A stretch of 64,000 nucleotides of DNA from Streptomyces griseus subsp. griseus (lineage in GTDB: Bacteria > Actinomycetota > Actinomycetes > Streptomycetales > Streptomycetaceae): the NCBI RefSeq assembly GCF_000720255.1, contig NZ_JOJE01000002.1, positions 237,318 to 301,317 on the forward strand, written 5' to 3'. Below the pieces are notes generated by a model. It was not told where the DNA came from and did not search any database. It saw nothing but the letters and a program-made list of their open reading frames with translations. Positions 34,886 through 42,627 of the stretch are shown in pieces. The position numbers were made by a program, and so were the translations under genes. Within the stretch, counting starts at the first letter, position 1, and every line of letters begins with the position of its first letter.

Positions 34886-36372
34886 GGGCCGGTCCGGCGG
34901 ATCAGGTCGCAGGAAGGCAGCGGTGACTCATCGACCCAGGTGAGCGGGGTCGTGGGGGTCCCCCCGCGCGAGCGAAGCCGAGCGTGGGGGAGTCGGCAAC
35001 CGACGACAACGCCGCAGGTGGGCGGGCCAGACCCCGCGTCTGCGGCATGATCCGCCGGATGGCGGTGGGCGGCGGCCCAGCCCTGGACGATGTCGTAGAA
35101 GGCGTCGTCGCCGACCGTCTGCCGGATCTTGTGGATGACCATGGCACCGCGCCAGTAGACGGGCTTGTCGGAGATGTGCGCGGCACTCGACGGCTTCGCG
35201 GGTGGGAACGCCCAGATCTCCTTGTTGGCCTTCGCGTTGTCGAAGTAGTCGCCCCGGTAGAGCGCGTCGAAGATGTCCTGCGTGCTGTCGCCTCCGTTGT
35301 CCTCCTGCCACAGCCACTCGGCGTAGGTGGCGAACCCCTCGTTGAGCCACATGTCCCGCCAGCTCTTCGGCGTGACCGAGTCGCCGAACCACTGGTGGAC
35401 GAGTTCGTGGACGAGGGTCTCGGTGTCGGGAGCGCCGGTGAAGACGGGCCGGTTCTGGGTCTCCAGGTCGTACCCGGCGTCGTCCTCGCGGTCGACGACG
35501 GCGCCGGTGGAGGAGAAGGGGTAGGGCCCGAAGTTGTACGTGGCCCACTCCATGATCTCGGGGATCTTCGCCAGCACCTTGCGGCTCGCATCCGCCTGCT
35601 CGGGGTCGACGGCCGTGTACACGGGCAGCTCGTCCTCGCCGATGGTGGTGGTGCTGATGTCGTAGTGGCCGATGGCGAGCATGGCGACGTAGCTCGCCAT
35701 CGGCTCGGCGGTGTGCCAGGTGAAGGTCGTCCGCCCGCCGCTGGTCCTGCGGCTCCTCAGCTCCCCGTTGGACACCGCCTCCAGGCCCTTCGGCACGGTG
35801 ACGGCGATGTCGTACGACGCCTTGTCGGAGGGGTGGTGGTTGCCCGGGAACCACGCCATCGACCCCGTCGGCTCCCCCAGCGCCAGCGCCCCGTCGGCGG
35901 TGCGCAGCCAGCCCTCCTCGGAGTGGTCCGGGTCGGTGATCGTCACCGGGGTGCCGGAGTAGCGGACCTTCACCCGGAACGTGTCCCCCTCCGCGAGCTC
36001 GTCGCGCGGGCGGACGGTCAGCTCCTGCCCGCTGCGGCCGCCCCGGGCGTCCTTGCCCTCCACGGTGACCGACTCGACGTCCAGGCCCTTGAGGTCGAGG
36101 TCGAACGCGGAGAGGTCCTTGGTCGCGCGGGCCGTGATGCCGGCCGTGCCGGAGAGGTGGTGCCGGTCCGGGTCGTAGGCGAGCTTCAGGTCGTAGTGCG
36201 TGACGTCGTAGCCGCCGTTGCCCGCCTTGGGGAAGTACGGGTCACCGACGCCGGAGCCGCCCGCGGTGCCCTCGACGCCGCCGCCGCTGCCGCCACCGCT
36301 GCACGCGGTGAGGGCCAGGGCGAGCAGGACGCAGGAGGCCAGGGCGGGGGCACGGCGCGCGGATCGGGACAT
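34882..36372 (-). CDS. M1-family metallopeptidase lipoprotein with replaced C-terminus
   Basis: 496-residue secreted zinc aminopeptidase-like protein. Signal peptide and lipobox LTAC (Cys24) followed by a Gly/Ser linker; the N-terminal beta domain ~45-250; zinc site HELVHQW at H322, E323, H326 with the downstream Glu in WLNEGFATYAEWLW. About residue 432 the family homology stops and 64 unrelated residues follow (ADHAADAGSGPPTCGVV to RRTGP), encoded by a repeat-like DNA segment. The last helices of the M1 catalytic domain are therefore missing, so activity is doubtful although all zinc ligands remain. ATG 36372 is the likely start; the frame continues upstream through a 15-bp tandem repeat array. 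Could be annotated as a pseudogene. Confidence 0.78.
   Translation of the reverse strand: MSRSARRAPALASCVLLALALTACSGGGSGGGVEGTAGGSGVGDPYFPKAGNGGYDVTHYDLKLAYDPDRHHLSGTAGITARATKDLSAFDLDLKGLDVESVTVEGKDARGGRSGQELTVRPRDELAEGDTFRVKVRYSGTPVTITDPDHSEEGWLRTADGALALGEPTGSMAWFPGNHHPSDKASYDIAVTVPKGLEAVSNGELRSRRTSGGRTTFTWHTAEPMASYVAMLAIGHYDISTTTIGEDELPVYTAVDPEQADASRKVLAKIPEIMEWATYNFGPYPFSSTGAVVDREDDAGYDLETQNRPVFTGAPDTETLVHELVHQWFGDSVTPKSWRDMWLNEGFATYAEWLWQEDNGGDSTQDIFDALYRGDYFDNAKANKEIWAFPPAKPSSAAHISDKPVYWRGAMVIHKIRQTVGDDAFYDIVQGWAAAHRHPADHAADAGSGPPTCGVVVGCRLPHARLRSRGGTPTTPLTWVDESPLPSCDLIRRTGP
34950..35058. repeat. Foreign repeat-like segment in the 3' end of the M1 peptidase gene
   Basis: Contains the hairpin CCCCCGCGC ... 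GCGTGGGGG around an AGCGAAGCCGAG loop, a sequence type I remember as scattered through intergenic DNA of many Streptomyces. It lies exactly where peptidase homology ends (after ...AAAHRH), so it seems to have been inserted or to have replaced native DNA. Borders are approximate. Confidence 0.5.
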
Positions 36373-36429
36373 GATCGGGATCCTACGGGGCGGATCATCA
36401 CCATGTGGGCGGAACGTGATCCTCTGGTC

Positions 36430-36549
36430 ATGGATCGTGACCGCAGGGATCCTGATCGCGGGAATCGTGATCGCGGGAATCGTGATCGCGGGAATCGTGA
36501 TCGCGGGAATCGTGATCGCGGGGACCGCATACGCAGGGACCCTGATCGT
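36430..36549. repeat. 15-bp minisatellite, eight units
   Basis: Four perfect units GGGAATCGTGATCGC (36460-36519) flanked by two variant units on each side (36430-36459 and 36520-36549). The array lies in the 208-bp gap between the M1 peptidase and the divergent hypothetical gene. Because 15 is divisible by three, all frames stay open and encode pentapeptide repeats (GIVIA on plus, AITIP on minus). Confidence 0.92.
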
Positions 36550-36580
36550 GGCTCCGCCAGGGCGTGGCACCATCACTCAC

Positions 36581-37081
36581 GTGCTCGACATCGGCTACGC
36601 CCTCTCCAACCGCTTCCCCGACCCGCCGCAGACGGACTACCGCCGCGCGGACGTCCGCGCCCTGCGCCACGACCTGTTCTGCGGTGACGTCTACCTCGCC
36701 GACACGAAGGCGGACCGGGAGTTGTCCACAGCCTGGGGATGGGTGCCGGTGCTCGACTTCGCCTGGGCCCTCTGCGACATCGCGGAACGCCTGGACCAGG
36801 ACCCGGCGGGCTCCCGCGCCGCCCGCCCGCAGCACGCGGAGCTGGACTTCACCGAGTCCACCGACCGGCTCCTCTTCGAGCGCCGCTTCGGCTGGGTCGA
36901 CATCGAGTCCGACTGGATGCCGGCGGAGGAACCCCCGCTGACCTTCTCCCACTCCGAACTCCGCCGCGAGGCCCGCGACTTCCTCCACGACCTCATCGCC
37001 GACCTCGTCGACCTGCACGAGGACCTGGCCGACAACCCGGCCGTCTGGACCCTCCAGGCCCGCTTCCCGAGGGTTGCCTAG
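36581..37081 (+). CDS. Conserved hypothetical protein (166 aa)
   Basis: Acidic soluble protein starting MLDIGYALSNRFPDPPQTDYR, with WGWVPVLDFAWALCDIAERLD, TDRLLFERRFGWVDIESDWM and a helical end (FLHDLIADLVDLHEDL). It resembles hypothetical proteins common in Streptomyces but no named family is recognised. GTG 36581 is chosen; the open frame extends upstream through the 15-bp repeat array where coding is unlikely. Good codon bias. Convergent with the pentapeptide-repeat gene with a small hairpin (GGCGCC-CTTTC-GGCGCC, 37091-37107) between them. Function unknown. Confidence 0.68.
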   Translation: MLDIGYALSNRFPDPPQTDYRRADVRALRHDLFCGDVYLADTKADRELSTAWGWVPVLDFAWALCDIAERLDQDPAGSRAARPQHAELDFTESTDRLLFERRFGWVDIESDWMPAEEPPLTFSHSELRREARDFLHDLIADLVDLHEDLADNPAVWTLQARFPRVA

Positions 37082-37090
37082 CGCCTCGGC

Positions 37091-37107
37091 GGCGCCCTTT
37101 CGGCGCC
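37091..37107. terminator. Small bidirectional hairpin between convergent genes
   Basis: GGCGCC-CTTTC-GGCGCC lies 10 bp after one stop and 16 bp after the convergent one. Short stem; weak evidence. Confidence 0.35.
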
Positions 37108-37122
37108 CCTGCTCCCGGGCCT

Positions 37123-37800
37123 TCAGCCCTCCACCCGGATCCCCATCTCCGCCGCCAGCACCGGCGCCAGATCAAGCAGCTGCGACGGGCTGATCACCGC
37201 CCCCGCGAGGCGCCCCACGCCCCGTGCGACCTCCAGTGAAGCCGCTCTTCGCAGGTCCACGTCGGTCAGGGTGGCCGCGCTGAAGTCCGCCGCCTTGAGG
37301 GTGCAGTCAACGAACTCGACGCGCTCCAGCCGGGCCCCGCCGAAGTCCGGCTCGACGAGGACGCAGCTCTCGAAGACGACGTCCCGGAGCTTGGCTCTGC
37401 GGAAGTTGAGATAGTCGATCTTTCCGCCACGCACGAGGACCCGTTCCAGAACGGCGCCGTGCAACTGGGTCCCGCCCAGGCGGGCGTCGAGCAGCTCGAC
37501 GTCACGCAGGGTCGCCTCGGCGAGGTCCGTACCGACGCCCCGTATGCCGGAGAGGACGCAGTCCAGGACGCGGGCGTGACGCAACCGGGTCTCGTCCAGC
37601 GCGCACCCCGTCAACGCGCAGTCCATGAACCGGGCGCCCCCGCCGTCCTGCCCGGCCAGATCCGCCTCACGGAACTCCAGCCCGTCGTAATCCCCGTCGG
37701 GTTCGAGCCCCCCGCCGAACACCTCCAGCCGCGGCAGCCGCACCTCCGGCCGTCGCGCACCCTTCGGGCCGGTCCCGCCGGCCGCCGCTCGCCTCGCCAT
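37123..37800 (-). CDS. Pentapeptide-repeat protein
   Basis: 225 residues, most of which (~35-190) consist of degenerate pentapeptide repeats A(D/N)LXX: FREADLAGQDGGGARFMDCA, TDLAEATLRDVELLDARLGG, FRRAKLRDVVFESCVLV, ADFSAATLTDVDLRRA. These form a right-handed quadrilateral beta-helix. Some members protect DNA gyrase from inhibitors or toxins, but many have no known role. N-terminal Arg/Gly-rich start MARRAAAGGTGPKGARR. ATG 37800; an upstream ATG 37815 is possible. Monocistronic. Confidence 0.88.
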   Translation of the reverse strand: MARRAAAGGTGPKGARRPEVRLPRLEVFGGGLEPDGDYDGLEFREADLAGQDGGGARFMDCALTGCALDETRLRHARVLDCVLSGIRGVGTDLAEATLRDVELLDARLGGTQLHGAVLERVLVRGGKIDYLNFRRAKLRDVVFESCVLVEPDFGGARLERVEFVDCTLKAADFSAATLTDVDLRRAASLEVARGVGRLAGAVISPSQLLDLAPVLAAEMGIRVEG

Positions 37801-37930
37801 GCCCCCATGCTGCACCCCACCACTGACAATCGCGGTGACCTGCCAAACCGCCCATCAGCAGGCCCACGAGCCGACCCCCATGTCACATTCCGGCCCCTCC
37901 CGGTGTCGTACTCACAGCAGGCGCTCCGAA

Positions 37931-38005
37931 GACCGAAGAGGACCGGACCGAAGAGGACCGGACCGAAGAGGGCCGGACCGAAGAGGGCCGGACCGAAGAG
38001 GACCA
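37931..38005. repeat. 15-bp minisatellite, five units
   Basis: Five contiguous 15-bp units based on GACCGAAGAGGACCG at 37931-38005, with A/G variation in units 3-4 and one end change. It encodes (GPKR[TA])n on the plus strand and ends directly before the quinone-reductase remnant. Confidence 0.9.
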
Positions 38006-38106
38006 GGCCGAGCCCTGAAGTCGAACTGCGCGCGCTCACCCAAGCCGCCGCCCACCACGCCCTGGAAACCCGCGCCACGACCGGAAAGGTGGTACTGGAG
38101 CCATGA
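38006..38106 (+). pseudogene. C-terminal remnant of a zinc-type quinone oxidoreductase
   Basis: The frame ending at TGA 38106 reads LTQAAAHHALETRATTGKVVLEP, the typical last residues of NADPH:quinone oxidoreductase/zinc-binding dehydrogenases (AHRALETRATTGKVVL). No start codon or upstream domain remains; the 15-bp repeat array abuts it. It is the tail of a deleted gene. The 362-bp gap 37801-38162 holds only this and the repeats. Confidence 0.6.
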
Positions 38107-38162
38107 CCAGGCACAAGACACGTGGGGATGCAATACGCACCGATTCATGGTCTTCTGGCCGG

Positions 38163-39665
38163 ATGAGTGTCGCCCGAACAGGTGAACCCGGACCGGCAAC
38201 CGACACCGACCCCCGCCGCTGGTGGGGCCTGGTCGTCATCGCGCTCGCCCAGCTGATGGTCGTCCTGGACGCCACCATCGTGAACATCGCGCTCCCCTCC
38301 GCACAGCGCGACCTGGGCATGTCCGACGGCAACCGGCAATGGGTCATCACCGCCTACACCCTCGCCTTCGGCGGACTGCTCCTCCTCGGCGGACGCATCG
38401 CCGACGTCGTCGGCCGCAAACGCACCTTCATCATCGGCCTCATCGGCTTCGCCGCCGCCTCCGCACTGGGCGGCGCCGCCACTACCGCCGGCCTGCTCTT
38501 CGGCGCCCGCGCCCTCCAGGGCGTCTTCGCCGCCGTCCTCGCACCCTCCGCGCTCAGCCTGCTCACCACCACGTTCACCGACCCCAAGGAACGCGGAAAG
38601 GCCTTCGGCATCTACGGCGCCCTCGCCGGCAGCGGCTCCGCCATCGGTTTCATGGTCGGCGGCCTGCTCACCGAGTACCTCAACTGGCGCTGGTGCCTCT
38701 ACGTCAACGTCCCCATCGCCATCGCCGCCGTCTTCGGCGCCTTCGCCCTCCTCCACGACAGCCCCGGCCACGCCGGCGCCCGCCTCGATGTCCCCGGCGT
38801 GCTCCTGGGCTGCGGGGGCCTCGTCGCGATCGTCTACGGCTTCAGCGAGGCGGAACCCCGCGGCTGGACCGACCCCCTCGTCCTGGGCCTGTTCGCCGTC
38901 GGCGTCCTCCTCCTCACGGCGTTCGTCTGGTGGCAACGCAGGGCACCGGTCCCCCTGCTCCCCCTCCACATCGTCAAGGACCGCAACCGCGCCGGCTGCT
39001 TCCTGACCATGGGCCTCGCCGTCATCGGCATGTTCGGCCTGTTCCTCTTCATGACCTACTACCTCCAGGTCATCCTCGGCTACTCGCCGGTCAAGACAGG
39101 CCTCGCCTTCCTCCCCCTCACCGCGGCCATCATCATCGGCTCCACCCAGATCTCCGCGCGGCTCCTGCAACGGGTCGCACCCCGCATGCTGATGGTGCCC
39201 GGCATGGTCCTCGCCGCGGGCGGCATGCTCATCCTCACCCAGATGACGGTCGACTCGTCGTACACCACCGAGATCCTCCCCGCCCTGCTCCTCATGGGCC
39301 TCGGCATGGGCCTCACCTTCATGCCCGTCTTCGCCACGGCCACCGCCGGAGTCGCACCCCAGGACTCCGGCGTCACCTCCGCGACCGTCAACACCTCACA
39401 GCAGGTGGGCGGTTCCATCGGTACGGCACTGCTGAACACCATCGCCACCACCAGCAGCACCGCCTACATCACCGCCCACCTCCACGACCCCGCCCAAAAA
39501 GCCCTCGTCACCCGCGAGGGCATCGTGCACGGCTACACCGTCGCCATCGCCTGGGCCGCCGGCATCATGCTCCTCGCCGGCCTCGTCGCGGGCCTCATGG
39601 TCACCGTCAAACCCCCGAAACAGGGAGCAGCGACGGAGACGGCGGTACCGGAGTCGGTGGCCTGA
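38163..39665 (+). CDS. MFS efflux pump, EmrB/QacA (DHA2) family
   Basis: 500-residue proton-driven multidrug exporter with 14 predicted membrane segments. Signatures: LDATIVNIALPSAQRDLGMS (motif D1) near the start, GGRIADVVGRKRTF (motif A), LQGVFAAVLAPSALSL, and the antiporter motif C GALAGSGSAIGFMVGGLL. ATG 38163 (MSVARTGEPG) is preferred by comparison with remembered homologues; ATG 38103 in the same frame overlaps the quinone-reductase remnant's stop. No neighbouring regulator, so control is unknown. Different from the pump at 13745, sharing only family-level similarity. Confidence 0.9.
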   Translation: MSVARTGEPGPATDTDPRRWWGLVVIALAQLMVVLDATIVNIALPSAQRDLGMSDGNRQWVITAYTLAFGGLLLLGGRIADVVGRKRTFIIGLIGFAAASALGGAATTAGLLFGARALQGVFAAVLAPSALSLLTTTFTDPKERGKAFGIYGALAGSGSAIGFMVGGLLTEYLNWRWCLYVNVPIAIAAVFGAFALLHDSPGHAGARLDVPGVLLGCGGLVAIVYGFSEAEPRGWTDPLVLGLFAVGVLLLTAFVWWQRRAPVPLLPLHIVKDRNRAGCFLTMGLAVIGMFGLFLFMTYYLQVILGYSPVKTGLAFLPLTAAIIIGSTQISARLLQRVAPRMLMVPGMVLAAGGMLILTQMTVDSSYTTEILPALLLMGLGMGLTFMPVFATATAGVAPQDSGVTSATVNTSQQVGGSIGTALLNTIATTSSTAYITAHLHDPAQKALVTREGIVHGYTVAIAWAAGIMLLAGLVAGLMVTVKPPKQGAATETAVPESVA

Positions 39666-39699
39666 ACGCGGTCTGAACCGGACCGGCCGGCGCGCTCGC

Positions 39700-40179
39700 C
39701 TACCCCTGCGCCCCCAGCCGCGCCAACGCCTCGTCCGTCAGCCGGTACACCGTCCACTCGTCCTGCGGAAGGGCGCCCAGCGACTCGTAGAAGCCGATGG
39801 CCGGGCGGTTCCAGTTCAGCACCGCCCACTCCAGCCGCTCGTAGCCACGCTCCACGCAGATGCGGGCGAGCTCCGTCAGCAGATCCTTGCCGTGGCCGCC
39901 ACCCCGGGCCTCGGGGCGGACGTAGAGGTCCTCCAGGTATATGCCGTGCACGCCGCGCCACGTGGAGAAGTTGAGGAACCACAGGGCGAAGCCCACGGGC
40001 TCCCCGGTGGAGTCGTCGACGGCGATGTGCGCGTAGGCGGCCGGGCAGTCACCGAAGAGCGCCGCATGAAGCTGCTCCGGGGTCGCCCTCGCCTCGTGCG
40101 GGACCTTCTCGTACTCGGCGAGTTCCCGGATGAGGGCATGGATGACGGGGACGTCGGCGGGGGACGCGGTGCGGATCAT
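39700..40179 (-). CDS. GNAT N-acetyltransferase (diamine acetyltransferase-like)
   Basis: 159-residue acetyltransferase covering the complete GNAT fold: MIRTASPADVPVIHALIRELA, WFLNFSTWRGVHGIYLEDLYVRPEARGGGHGKDLL (acetyl-CoA loop RGGGHG), and WAVLNWNRPAIGFYESLGA. The sequence around YLEDLYVRPEARG is typical of spermidine/spermine-like acetyltransferases. Substrate not determinable. ATG 40179. Tail-to-tail with the MFS gene; 10 bp downstream of the kinase gene on the same strand, so probably co-transcribed with it. Confidence 0.9.
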   Translation of the reverse strand: MIRTASPADVPVIHALIRELAEYEKVPHEARATPEQLHAALFGDCPAAYAHIAVDDSTGEPVGFALWFLNFSTWRGVHGIYLEDLYVRPEARGGGHGKDLLTELARICVERGYERLEWAVLNWNRPAIGFYESLGALPQDEWTVYRLTDEALARLGAQG

Positions 40180-40189
40180 GTCCAGGAGA

Positions 40190-41095
40190 CTAGGACACCC
40201 ACTTAGGCCGCGCTGCGCCCCGCCGCAGCCGGCGGACGATCTCCAGCTGCTCCTCGTCCAGTTCGCGGCCGTCCTCGATGTCCCAGAGGCAGTTCTGCAA
40301 CAGCCGGCCGAGCGTCCAGGCCCGCGCGCGCTCCCAGTCCAGGGCGAGTACGTCGGTCATGGCGTCGAAGCGCCAGAGGACGTCGTCGGCGTCGAAACGG
40401 TTGGCCAGCGCGGGCCACAGTTCGAAACCGGGGTCCCCGGCGAGCGGCTTGGGGTCGATGGCGATCCAAGGGGCCCGGGCGGAGGCCAGCACGTTCTCGT
40501 CGTGGAGATCCCAGTGCAGCAGCCGGTCACCGGGCTCACCGACGACCTCCCGCACGGCGGCCGCGCAGTCGGCGATCAGAGCGCGGGCCTCCGGATCGGC
40601 GACCCCGTCGAGAGCCGCCGGCGTCCGCTCCAGCATCCCGCGTGCGATGTCGCCGAGGCGGCGCATGCCCGGCGGAGCCGGGAAGGACGTCAGGTGGGCC
40701 AGCAGCCGGGCGATGATGAGAACGCCCTCGTGCACGTCGGGCCCATGAGCCAGCATCCGGGTCTCGTCAAGGCGTTCGAGGAGCATGGTCCCCGTCGGCT
40801 CGTCGTGCCGCAGCAGCCGCACGGCCCCGTCGCCGTCCCACACCCGCAACGCGACCGGCTCCCCCTCAGTCTCCTCGTCGAGCAACTGCAGCTTGAGCGC
40901 GGCCCGGGTGCCGTCGACAGCGACGACCGGCAGCACCAGCGCCGACACACCGTGCATCGCGGCACCGTCCGCTCTCAGCTCCCACCGGTCGAGGAACCCG
41001 GCCACCAGCCCCGGCAGCCCCGCGACGAAGGCGCGCCCCGCCGAGCCGTTGTACTTCTCCTGCGCCTCCGCCAGCCCACCCGGAATGTCGATCAC
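40190..41095 (-). CDS. Aminoglycoside/hydroxyurea-type small-molecule kinase
   Basis: 301-residue APH-fold kinase of the streptomycin-6-kinase/hydroxyurea phosphotransferase group. Catalytic loop LLHWDLHDENVLA and metal-binding IDPKPLAGDPGFEL are intact; the N-lobe has ALKLQLLDEET and a hinge TGTMLLERLD. Such enzymes can confer resistance to aminoglycosides, but genomic copies often have other substrates. ATG 41095. It lies next to the right end of the tnpB element, whose guide would read into this gene's upstream region. Probable two-gene unit with the acetyltransferase. Confidence 0.86.
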   Translation of the reverse strand: MIDIPGGLAEAQEKYNGSAGRAFVAGLPGLVAGFLDRWELRADGAAMHGVSALVLPVVAVDGTRAALKLQLLDEETEGEPVALRVWDGDGAVRLLRHDEPTGTMLLERLDETRMLAHGPDVHEGVLIIARLLAHLTSFPAPPGMRRLGDIARGMLERTPAALDGVADPEARALIADCAAAVREVVGEPGDRLLHWDLHDENVLASARAPWIAIDPKPLAGDPGFELWPALANRFDADDVLWRFDAMTDVLALDWERARAWTLGRLLQNCLWDIEDGRELDEEQLEIVRRLRRGAARPKWVS

Positions 41096-41118
41096 GCGAC
41101 GGACGTTACTTGCGTGCT

Positions 41119-41300
41119 TGAATCCTCCCCTCCCTGAAGGGAGGGGATTCCTGGCTCAGGCCGCCTCCCGGAGCAGCGCTCCGGGAGGTCTTCCGCCATC
41201 GGCACCAGCCGGGTTGAGACCAGCCCGGAGGAGCATCACGCGTGCGGAGTTCTTGTCCCGTGGGGACACGGCTCCGCACGCGTCGCAGGTGTAGGTGCGC
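41119..41300 (-). ncRNA. Predicted omega/reRNA from tnpB 3' end and right end
   Basis: In characterised TnpB systems the guide RNA scaffold is the end of the tnpB message plus the transposon right end, followed by the flanking guide. Here the scaffold would run from the last tnpB codons through the RE hairpin and end ...GGATTCAA at ~41119; the guide would be GCACGCAAGTAACGTCC. Start point is a guess. Confidence 0.35.
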
Positions 41301-42367
41301 TCACCCAGCGGCAGTGCATGCTTGGCTCTTGTCATGCAGCTGGCGCAGTCCATCGTGGTGTGCGCGGGGTGGACCAGGCGGACGTCCCGCCCGTGCTTGC
41401 GGCCCATCTCCAGCAGAGCGGCCTTGGTGGCGCCGATGGCAGCGTCCCCGGTCTTGCGGGCCATCGTGGTCCTGGCGAGGAACTTCGGACGGAAGTCCTC
41501 CACCGCGACGGCGTCGTGGTCACGGACCACCTTCTTGGCCCACTTACGGCCGGTGTCCTGGCGCTGCCGGGCGATCTTCTTGTACGCCTTGGCCCGCAGC
41601 TTCTTCGCCTCGCGGTAGCCCTTCGATGCGGGCTGGCCCTTGGTCGGCCTGCGGCGGGCCATCATCCGGTCATAGCGGGTCAGCTTCTTGCTTGCCTTCC
41701 TGCCGTGCTGGGCGTGGGGCAGGTCGTGGGCGTCGGAGGTGGTGGTCGCGGTCTGCTTCACGCCCCAGTCGACACCGAGCACCCGTCCGGTGCCAGGCAG
41801 CGGCTGCACCTCGGCGGGCACGACGAAGGAGCCGTACCAGTGCCCCAGGCTGTCCCGGTACACACGCACCGAGGACGGCTCAGCCGGAAGCTCCCGCGAC
41901 CACACCACCCCCACCACGACCCCGCCCGCCAGATGCAACCGGCCGTCCTTCAACCGGAATCCACGCTTGGTGTAGTTCAGGGACGGCAGCGCCTCACGCT
42001 TCTTCTTGTGCACGGGCATCCCCGCCCGGCGTGACATGGGCAGGCGCTCTTTGATGTCCTTGTGCGCCTTGGCGCGGGACAGGCCGAAGTTGCGGATGAC
42101 CTGCTGCTGGACAACCGAGGAGCCTTCCCGCAGCCACGGAATGGTCTTCCGGGCCTCGGTCAGCATCCGGTCGAGCTGCGCCGGGCCGCACGTCCGCTTC
42201 TCCCCCGTCGCCCGGTTGTGCGCGTGCACAGCCCCGGACTTGGCGACACACTCATTCCACAGCCACCGGCACCGGTCCCACTCCGCCACGAGCGCCGTGC
42301 GAGCGGTGGACGACACGCGCAGTCGGTAGGTGTAGCGGGCATGCCCGGCTGCCTCCACCTGCACCAT
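41156..42367 (-). CDS. tnpB: TnpB RNA-guided endonuclease
   Basis: 403-residue TnpB, ancestor of Cas12. RuvC catalytic residues all appear intact: D200 in VLGVDWGVKQ, E290 in AVAVEDFRPKF, and D371 in SPRDKNSARVMLL. A zinc finger of four Cys (CASC ... CDAC, ~341-366) sits between the second and third motifs. N-terminal half is basic and helical for RNA binding. It would nick or cut at transposon-adjacent-motif sites, guided by the right-end RNA, to retain the element. No TnpA transposase accompanies it, so it may be immobile or mobilised in trans. ATG 42367; in-frame sequence upstream has no better start. Confidence 0.93.
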   Translation of the reverse strand: MVQVEAAGHARYTYRLRVSSTARTALVAEWDRCRWLWNECVAKSGAVHAHNRATGEKRTCGPAQLDRMLTEARKTIPWLREGSSVVQQQVIRNFGLSRAKAHKDIKERLPMSRRAGMPVHKKKREALPSLNYTKRGFRLKDGRLHLAGGVVVGVVWSRELPAEPSSVRVYRDSLGHWYGSFVVPAEVQPLPGTGRVLGVDWGVKQTATTTSDAHDLPHAQHGRKASKKLTRYDRMMARRRPTKGQPASKGYREAKKLRAKAYKKIARQRQDTGRKWAKKVVRDHDAVAVEDFRPKFLARTTMARKTGDAAIGATKAALLEMGRKHGRDVRLVHPAHTTMDCASCMTRAKHALPLGERTYTCDACGAVSPRDKNSARVMLLRAGLNPAGADGGRPPGALLREAA

Positions 42368-42589
42368 CCCGCCCCCTCCCGCAACGACAAGGCGTCCCGA
42401 ACCCTGCAGAGGACCATACGTACGATCACCGCACGCACGTCCCCCGATCCCGCAGCCACCATCCCGACCAGCGACAACCCGCACACGCGTTCGCACCACG
42501 CACGGAAGCATCGGTCAGCGATCCGGGCGCTCCGCGCCCTGAACCGGATACGGCGACGCTCCGCGTCGCAGCACCCGGATGCGATTCCT

Positions 42590-42609
42590 CCCCGGCGTGA
42601 ACGCCGGGG
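42590..42609. other. Left-end hairpin of the tnpB element
   Basis: CCCCGGCG-TGAA-CGCCGGGG, perfect 8-bp stem and the same TGAA loop as the right-end hairpin. On the minus strand it is preceded by TTCTTGTGAGGATG, so the target motif is probably within TTGTG; this is uncertain. Confidence 0.65.
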
Positions 42610-42627
42610 CATCCTCACAAGAAACAG

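Larger units (their letters stand above)
41119..42620 (-). mobile_element. IS200/IS605-type element with tnpB only
   Basis: A ~1.5-kb element without tnpA. Right end: hairpin CCCCTCCC-TGAA-GGGAGGGG (41127-41146) inside the longer inverted pair GAATCC/GGATTC, ending in ...GATTCAA on the minus strand at about 41119. Left end: hairpin CCCCGGCG-TGAA-CGCCGGGG (42590-42609). Subterminal hairpins and TnpB are diagnostic for this family. Borders are approximate. It inserted between the kinase gene and the rhomboid-like gene without breaking either. Confidence 0.75.

Noticed and set aside
34670..34943. Continuation of the acetyltransferase frame as a real C-terminus
   Set aside because: Ser/Pro/Thr/Arg-rich nonsense, while the other frame is clear NUDIX sequence.
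36430..38005. CRISPR-like arrays from regularly spaced repeats
   Set aside because: Both 15-bp arrays are contiguous with no spacers and no cas genes nearby.
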